This document shows positions 39,812 through 43,085 of a stretch of DNA of 43,085 nucleotides, piece by piece (positions within the stretch are counted from its first letter, which is position 1; every line of letters begins with the position of its first letter). A program made the translations under genes and the position numbers. The DNA is taken from NCBI GenBank assembly GCA_020725465.1, contig DYEY01000009.1:1-43085 (forward strand). Reading direction: 5' to 3'. The notes below the pieces were generated by a model. The model saw nothing but the letters and a program-made list of their open reading frames with translations, had not been told where the DNA came from and did no database searches. The DNA is from Dethiobacter sp. (GTDB lineage: Bacteria > Bacillota > Dethiobacteria > Dethiobacterales > Dethiobacteraceae).

Positions 39812-40333
39812 TTAACTGCCTTTCCCGGCACCTTGAATCTGTTTCAGGGTTTCTTCCATACCTTCTTCAGCGGGCATCAGCATGATAACGGTGTGTGTCC
39901 GATATCCTTCCATCTCATTGCTTTCCACAACAGCCAGGTTGTAGGTGTATCCTCCCATCACTCCCAGGGAAGCGAATCCTTTACTGTCTTCATGGGAGGA
40001 AATCACCTGGGCATCCTTCAATACTTTTTTGTAAAAGGCTGCAACCGTTCCCACATCATCCTTTGAGAACGCGTTAACAATAACCCCGTTCTCATCACTC
40101 TGTACGGCGGCGACAAAACTGTTTTTATACACGGGGAAAAGCTCCGCCGGATAATTGTCGGGCAGAGGGACGCTTTTTTTGGTATCATCGGAATATTTTA
40201 TTTCTGTTTTGTCAGCCTTATAGGTTGTTACTCCCCCTTCTTTTTTGACCCCGCTGTTTTTATTCCCGCCGCAGCCGGTAAAAGCAGCCAGGCAGGCGAT
40301 GATAACCAAAACAGACAAAATCCTGTTTTTCAA
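39812..40333 (-). CDS. Putative lipoprotein
   Basis: 173 residues. A lipoprotein signal peptide (MKNRILSVLVIIACLAAFTG, then C21) anchors it outside the membrane. After a short charged linker comes a compact alpha/beta domain (LPDNYPAELFPVYKNSFVAA... VAAFYKKVLKDAQVISSHED). I do not recognise the domain; similar small Firmicute lipoproteins have no known function. It stands alone between two intergenic gaps. Confidence 0.85.
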   Translation of the reverse strand: MKNRILSVLVIIACLAAFTGCGGNKNSGVKKEGGVTTYKADKTEIKYSDDTKKSVPLPDNYPAELFPVYKNSFVAAVQSDENGVIVNAFSKDDVGTVAAFYKKVLKDAQVISSHEDSKGFASLGVMGGYTYNLAVVESNEMEGYRTHTVIMLMPAEEGMEETLKQIQGAGKGS

Positions 40334-40419
40334 TTTTATTTCTCCTTCCTGAAGACTGTTAATAAAATTCTATCCCGAGCCATCCGGCAAGAGCAAGTAA
40401 CTTTGGTCACGAAAATAAA

Positions 40420-40447
40420 TGACCGGCGGCAGTGCCGGCCGGTGACT
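40420..40447 (-). terminator. Probable terminator of the NarL-type regulator gene
   Basis: On the minus strand CACCGGCCGGCA-CTG-CCGCCGGTC, an imperfect GC-rich stem, followed by ATTTATTTTC. It lies 55 bases past the regulator stop codon. Confidence 0.55.
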
Positions 40448-40500
40448 TTCTTCTGCAGGGAGAAACGGGAGGGTCATGGGGTAATATATGGTCCCATTGC

Positions 40501-41142
40501 TCAAATCAGGTCATTTTTCAGGGCGTATACCACAATCTGCGTACGGTCTTTTAACCCCAGGGTTTCCAGTATCCTGGAAACCTTGTTTTTGATGGTCCCT
40601 TCGGAGTAATTCAGTATTTCCGCAATTTCCCTGTTGCTTTTTCCGTACGCGATCAACCTGACGATATCCCGTTCATCAGTCTTTAGAGGTTCATTGCCAA
40701 AACCTCTGTTTTTTTCATAAAGTCTGACCAGCTCCTGCTGTAAAAGGCGGCTTACCGAGCTCTGCAGGACCGTAAACCCGCTGCAGACGCATTGAATGGC
40801 CATAATCAGGCTCTTTGGCCTGACATCTTTCAGAATATACCCGTCGACCCCGACCACTGCCGCATTCCAAACGTGCTCCCGGTTTTCAAAGGTAGTAAGC
40901 AAGATGATTTTTGTTTCCGGGCTCTGTTCTTTTATTTCCGCGGCAGCACTGAACCCGTCGCGGTCCGCCATTTTTATGTCCATCAGTACCACATCAGGGG
41001 ACAGCAACCTGCACTTGGTCACGGCTTCATTCCCGCCGGCAGCCAGTCCCACAACTTCTATCAAATCTTTCTCCTGTTGCATCATGTACTTCAGGCTTTC
41101 CGCGAGTAATACGTGGTCGTCAACAATCAGCACTTTTATCAC
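40501..41142 (-). CDS. NarL/FixJ-type response regulator
   Basis: 213 residues. REC domain (1 to about 120) with D8/D9, phosphoacceptor D55 (VVLMDIKMAD), T83 region and K104 (ILKDVRP); C-terminal LuxR-type helix-turn-helix SNREIAEILNYSEGTIKNKV. The GTG at 41142 has AGGAGGG seven bases upstream; a longer ATG start at 41196 would add 18 residues before the first REC strand. No sensor kinase gene is in the window, so it is an orphan here. Targets unknown. Confidence 0.92.
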   Translation of the reverse strand: MIKVLIVDDHVLLAESLKYMMQQEKDLIEVVGLAAGGNEAVTKCRLLSPDVVLMDIKMADRDGFSAAAEIKEQSPETKIILLTTFENREHVWNAAVVGVDGYILKDVRPKSLIMAIQCVCSGFTVLQSSVSRLLQQELVRLYEKNRGFGNEPLKTDERDIVRLIAYGKSNREIAEILNYSEGTIKNKVSRILETLGLKDRTQIVVYALKNDLI

Positions 41143-41364
41143 CGGCAGTCCCTCCTGACGGATTCTGCCTTTAAAACCTGTAAAAATATTCGCCATAAAT
41201 AGAGGTTTTTCCTGCTTATTTCTTATCTTTGCTCCGTTTTTCTTTCATTTTCTTCCCCAGAGATCATTCGGCCGGTCCGACGGCACTTTTTCCTGCATGC
41301 CCGGCTACACACCCCGGCTACATTACCCATCGACTTTTACCGGTTTATCCCATACAATTACAAT

Positions 41365-41738
41365 TGACATATAATAATAGTACCGGTTTTCATAGCCTTT
41401 TTCACCTTGGCCGGTACCATCCTGCACCTGGATGTCCTTATTTCCAAATGGTCGGTTGCCGCTGTTTACATCGTATTCAGGGCTATAGGGAAAATGGGTG
41501 GCTGTTACCTGGGGGCCACATTTCCGGCGCCGAAAAGAAAATAAAACTTCATCTGAGTACCGCCATGTTGACCAAAGCCGGCCTGAGCCTGGGATTGCTC
41601 ATGTATGTGCAGGATAGGCTCTACGGCGTGGTCGAAGTGGCAGTTATGCTGATAGCACTTGAGATGGCAGCCATCACGCTCTACGAGATTACCGGCCCCA
41701 TATGTGTTCGTTACGCATTACCCGGGGCGACATCCTGA
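41365..41738 (+). pseudogene. Decayed CPA2-type cation/proton antiporter fragment
   Basis: Only the C-terminal part of a monovalent cation:proton antiporter membrane domain remains. One frame encodes VPVFIAFFTLAGTILHLDVL and VAAVYIVFRAIGKMGGCYLG (to about 41520); the next frame continues SGAEKKIKLHLSTAMLTKAG and VVEVAVMLIALEMAAITLYE to 41738. A single missing base near 41520 (ATTTCC where ATTTTCC would restore the frame) explains the break. The N-terminal two thirds are absent: a stop lies just upstream and 41143-41364 looks non-coding. Joined similarity is judged by eye. Confidence 0.7.
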
Positions 41739-41836
41739 AAGCCATGAGGCGGCTTTGAGATACCCGGTGTTTTCTGTTGCCTTGGTTTTCCTTAAATTGT
41801 ATAATGTATTTACAGCTTTACCCGAGGAGGACGCTT

Positions 41837-42277
41837 ATGGCTTCCGGGAAAATCAATTTGTCACGTCTGAGCCAAAAAGTTGCAGACATTAAGCAATCGC
41901 TGTCTGTTTTAAGGGAGTATACAAGACAGGATGAGGTTATATTTTTAAGTAACCCCGAAGCTTTAAGGTCAGCACGCTATGCTTTTATCGTTCTGATTGA
42001 AGCTGCTATTAATATCGCCAATCACCTGTGTGCCAGGCTGTTACACGAAGCACCTCAAAGTTATGCTGACTGCTTCTTACTGCTGGGTAAACACGAATTA
42101 TTGCCCGCAGACCTGTCAGAACGTCTGGGCAAGATGACCGGTTTCCGCAATTTGCTGGTTCACGGCTATGGCAAGGTAGACGATAAAGTGATGCTGAAAA
42201 TAATGAAATATGATTTAGGGGATCTCGATTTATTTTTAACAGAGGTTGCAAAACTGGTAAGGGATGATGGGCAATGA
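41837..42277 (+). CDS. hepT: HepT-type toxin (DUF86 HEPN ribonuclease)
   Basis: 146 residues, all-helical. R104-NLLV-H109-G-Y111 is the RX4HXY active motif of HEPN toxins. GAGGAGG precedes the ATG at 41837; the frame extends upstream to 41777 without a good start. It overlaps the following nucleotidyltransferase gene by 4 bases (ATGA). In characterised pairs HepT cleaves tRNA or mRNA and is silenced by AMPylation of its Tyr by MntA. Confidence 0.92.
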   Translation: MASGKINLSRLSQKVADIKQSLSVLREYTRQDEVIFLSNPEALRSARYAFIVLIEAAINIANHLCARLLHEAPQSYADCFLLLGKHELLPADLSERLGKMTGFRNLLVHGYGKVDDKVMLKIMKYDLGDLDLFLTEVAKLVRDDGQ

Positions 42278-42690
42278 AGTCCAGGTTCAGGCTGGATCAG
42301 AGTGACAGGGAACGTTTCCTGTCTATAATAGCCTCCCGGCTGGCATTTAACCATGAAATTGTTTTCGCGTATTTTTATGGATCTGCAGTTAATGACCTTA
42401 TGGTGGGTGATATCGATATAGCTGTCTATTTTCAGGAACACATTCCCACGGAAAAACAGATAGATTCCTGCTTAACTCTGACTTTGGAGCTGAGCGCAGA
42501 ACTGGGTATACCGGTGGATGTCAGACCGCTTAATCATACAGCCGTCGGTTTCCGTTTTCATGTCACCGGCGGGCGCTTGCTGTTTTCGCAGGATGAAGAC
42601 AAGCGATTGGACTTTGTGGAGTCCACATGGCGGGAATACTTTGATTACAAACCACTGTTGGCACAAAACCTGGCAGACATGCTTGAATAG
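42274..42690 (+). CDS. mntA: MntA-type minimal nucleotidyltransferase antitoxin
   Basis: 138 residues. G36-S37 (YFYGSAVND) and D46-x-D48 (GDIDIAV) are the nucleotidyltransferase catalytic motif, with two metal-binding Asp residues present, so it should be active. By family knowledge it AMPylates HepT to neutralise it. It is translationally coupled to hepT and is followed by a terminator before the tRNA cluster. Confidence 0.92.
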   Translation: MKSRFRLDQSDRERFLSIIASRLAFNHEIVFAYFYGSAVNDLMVGDIDIAVYFQEHIPTEKQIDSCLTLTLELSAELGIPVDVRPLNHTAVGFRFHVTGGRLLFSQDEDKRLDFVESTWREYFDYKPLLAQNLADMLE

Positions 42691-42693
42691 AAA

Positions 42694-42733
42694 AACGCAG
42701 CCATTAGGCCCTGCCTTTTGGCTGCGTTGTTTT
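42694..42733. terminator. Bidirectional terminator
   Basis: AACGCAGCC (42694-42702) and GGCTGCGTT (42720-42728) form a 9-bp stem, with TTTTT on the plus side and TTTTTC on the minus side. It ends both the hepT-mntA operon and the tRNA operon. Confidence 0.85.
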
Positions 42734-42740
42734 TAAATGG

Positions 42741-42813
42741 TGGGCGATGACGGGCTCGAACCGCCGGCATCCTGCTTGTAAGGCAGGCGCTCTCCCAGCT
42801 GAGCTAATCGCCC
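42741..42813 (-). tRNA. tRNA-Val (anticodon TAC)
   Basis: 73 bases, full cloverleaf: acceptor GGGCGAT/ATCGCCC, D stem GCTC/GAGC, anticodon loop CTTACAA (TAC) on a CCTGC/GCAGG stem, T loop TTCGAGC. Encoded CCA follows at 42740-42738. Confidence 0.95.
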
Positions 42814-42817
42814 ATGG

Positions 42818-42889
42818 TGACCCCTACGGGAATCGAACCCGTGTTACCGGCTTGAAAGGCCGGTGTCTTGACCGCTTGACCAAGGGGCC
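42818..42889 (-). tRNA. tRNA-Glu (anticodon TTC)
   Basis: 72 bases: acceptor GGCCCCT/AGGGGTC (one G-T pair), anticodon loop CTTTCAA on ACCGG/CCGGT, T loop TTCGATT. CCA is encoded at 42817-42815. Only four bases separate it from tRNA-Val. Confidence 0.95.
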
Positions 42890-42898
42890 GGAATTTGG

Positions 42899-42970
42899 TG
42901 GGCCCACTAGGATTCGAACCTAGAACCTACCGGTTATGAGCCGGCTGCTCCACCGTTGAGCTATAGGCCC
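42899..42970 (-). tRNA. tRNA-Met (CAT anticodon; Ile2 possible)
   Basis: 72 bases: acceptor GGGCCTA/TGGGCCC, anticodon loop CTCATAA, T loop TTCGAAT, encoded CCA at 42898-42896. It is not the initiator type: the acceptor first pair is matched and no three-GC-pair anticodon stem is seen. A CAT anticodon can also be lysidine-modified tRNA-Ile2; identity elements were not resolved by eye. Its D arm and anticodon stem are nearly the same as in the adjacent tRNA-Asn. Confidence 0.9.
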
Positions 42971-42973
42971 GGT

Positions 42974-43003
42974 AAAAAATGCAGGCATCCCTGCATTTTT
43001 TTT
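42974..43003 (-). terminator. Hairpin with T-run inside the tRNA cluster
   Basis: AAAAATGCAGG and CCTGCATTTTT pair around a 4-base loop, between tRNA-Asn and tRNA-Met. It has the form of an intrinsic terminator in both directions, so part of the transcripts may stop after tRNA-Asn; alternatively it is a processing spacer. Confidence 0.6.
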
Positions 43004-43012
43004 AAATATTGG

Positions 43013-43084
43013 CTCCCCGAGCAGGATTCGAACCTGCAACCTACCGGTTAACAGCCGGTTGCTCTACCGTTGAGCTATCGAGGA
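43013..43084 (-). tRNA. tRNA-Asn (anticodon GTT)
   Basis: 72 bases: acceptor TCCTCGA/TCGGGGA (one T-G pair), D stem GCTC/GAGC, anticodon loop CTGTTAA, T loop TTCGAAT, discriminator G, encoded CCA at 43012-43010. The 5' end lies one base from the window edge, so upstream tRNAs may follow outside. Confidence 0.95.
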
Positions 43085-43085
43085 A

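Noticed and set aside
39559-39831. 90-codon minus-strand frame after the lipoprotein gene
   Set aside because: It runs through a terminator-like inverted repeat and overlaps the lipoprotein end; no domain or ribosome-binding site.

Overview
The window looks like chromosomal DNA from an anaerobic, endospore-forming Firmicute of the Peptococcaceae (Desulfotomaculum/Pelotomaculum) type. The basis is an A-type RNase P RNA, a spoVA-type spore operon, ferredoxin-dependent 2-oxoacid oxidoreductase genes, a nickel ECF transporter with a NikR-type operator, strong Shine-Dalgarno sites with frequent TTG/GTG starts, and GC in the mid-50s by eye. The genus is an inference; no search was run.

Layout. 1-850: 5' end of rnpB (minus) and a VapBC toxin-antitoxin pair. 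834-3406: zinc-ribbon coiled-coil protein, NIF3-family protein and TrmK. 3519-6890: a four-gene minus-strand operon of two thiolase-fold proteins and two DUF35 Zn-ribbon/OB proteins; both thiolases appear to lack the Cys/His/His catalytic set. 7509-9043: pyrB and a membrane protein. 9101-12262: a spoVA(2mob)-like operon (DUF1657, YetF/DUF421, SpoVAC, SpoVAD, SpoVAEb, DUF1657). 12395-20148: an eight-gene type III-D-like CRISPR effector operon (HD-less Cas10 with GGDD, Csx10-like double RAMP, Cas11-like, three Cas7-like, Csx19-like and an unrecognised 119-residue protein), with no array, cas1, cas2 or cas6 in the window. 20149-20870: gene debris. 20871-21543: a PPC-domain gene and three perfect 60-bp tandem repeats.

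21569-30207: a metabolic region. gntR-korDABC runs leftward; a PaaK-like CoA ligase, a permease, a tiny membrane protein and a 4-hydroxybutyryl-CoA dehydratase-family enzyme run rightward. Two TTGGA/TCCAA palindromes lie between the two units, one on the -35 box of gntR. The likely theme is import, CoA activation and radical-type conversion of an unidentified carboxylic acid, coupled to ferredoxin-linked 2-oxoacid metabolism.

30328-36000: amidase, response-regulator diguanylate cyclase, a truncated secreted-protein gene, a ClpP-fold serine protease, a 59-residue protein and two Hsp20-type proteins. 35919-38473: nikMNQO-type ECF transporter behind a GTGTTAC-N13-GTAACAC site. 38899-42690: histidine phosphatase, lipoprotein, NarL-type regulator, a decayed cation/proton antiporter gene and a HepT/MntA toxin-antitoxin pair. 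42741-43084: four tRNA genes (Asn, Met or Ile2, Glu, Val) on the minus strand.

The best candidates for undescribed biology are the catalytic-residue-less thiolase/DUF35 quartet, the dehydratase-family enzyme with rearranged cluster ligands inside the GntR-controlled cluster, and the stand-alone type III-D module with its unknown 119-residue partner.
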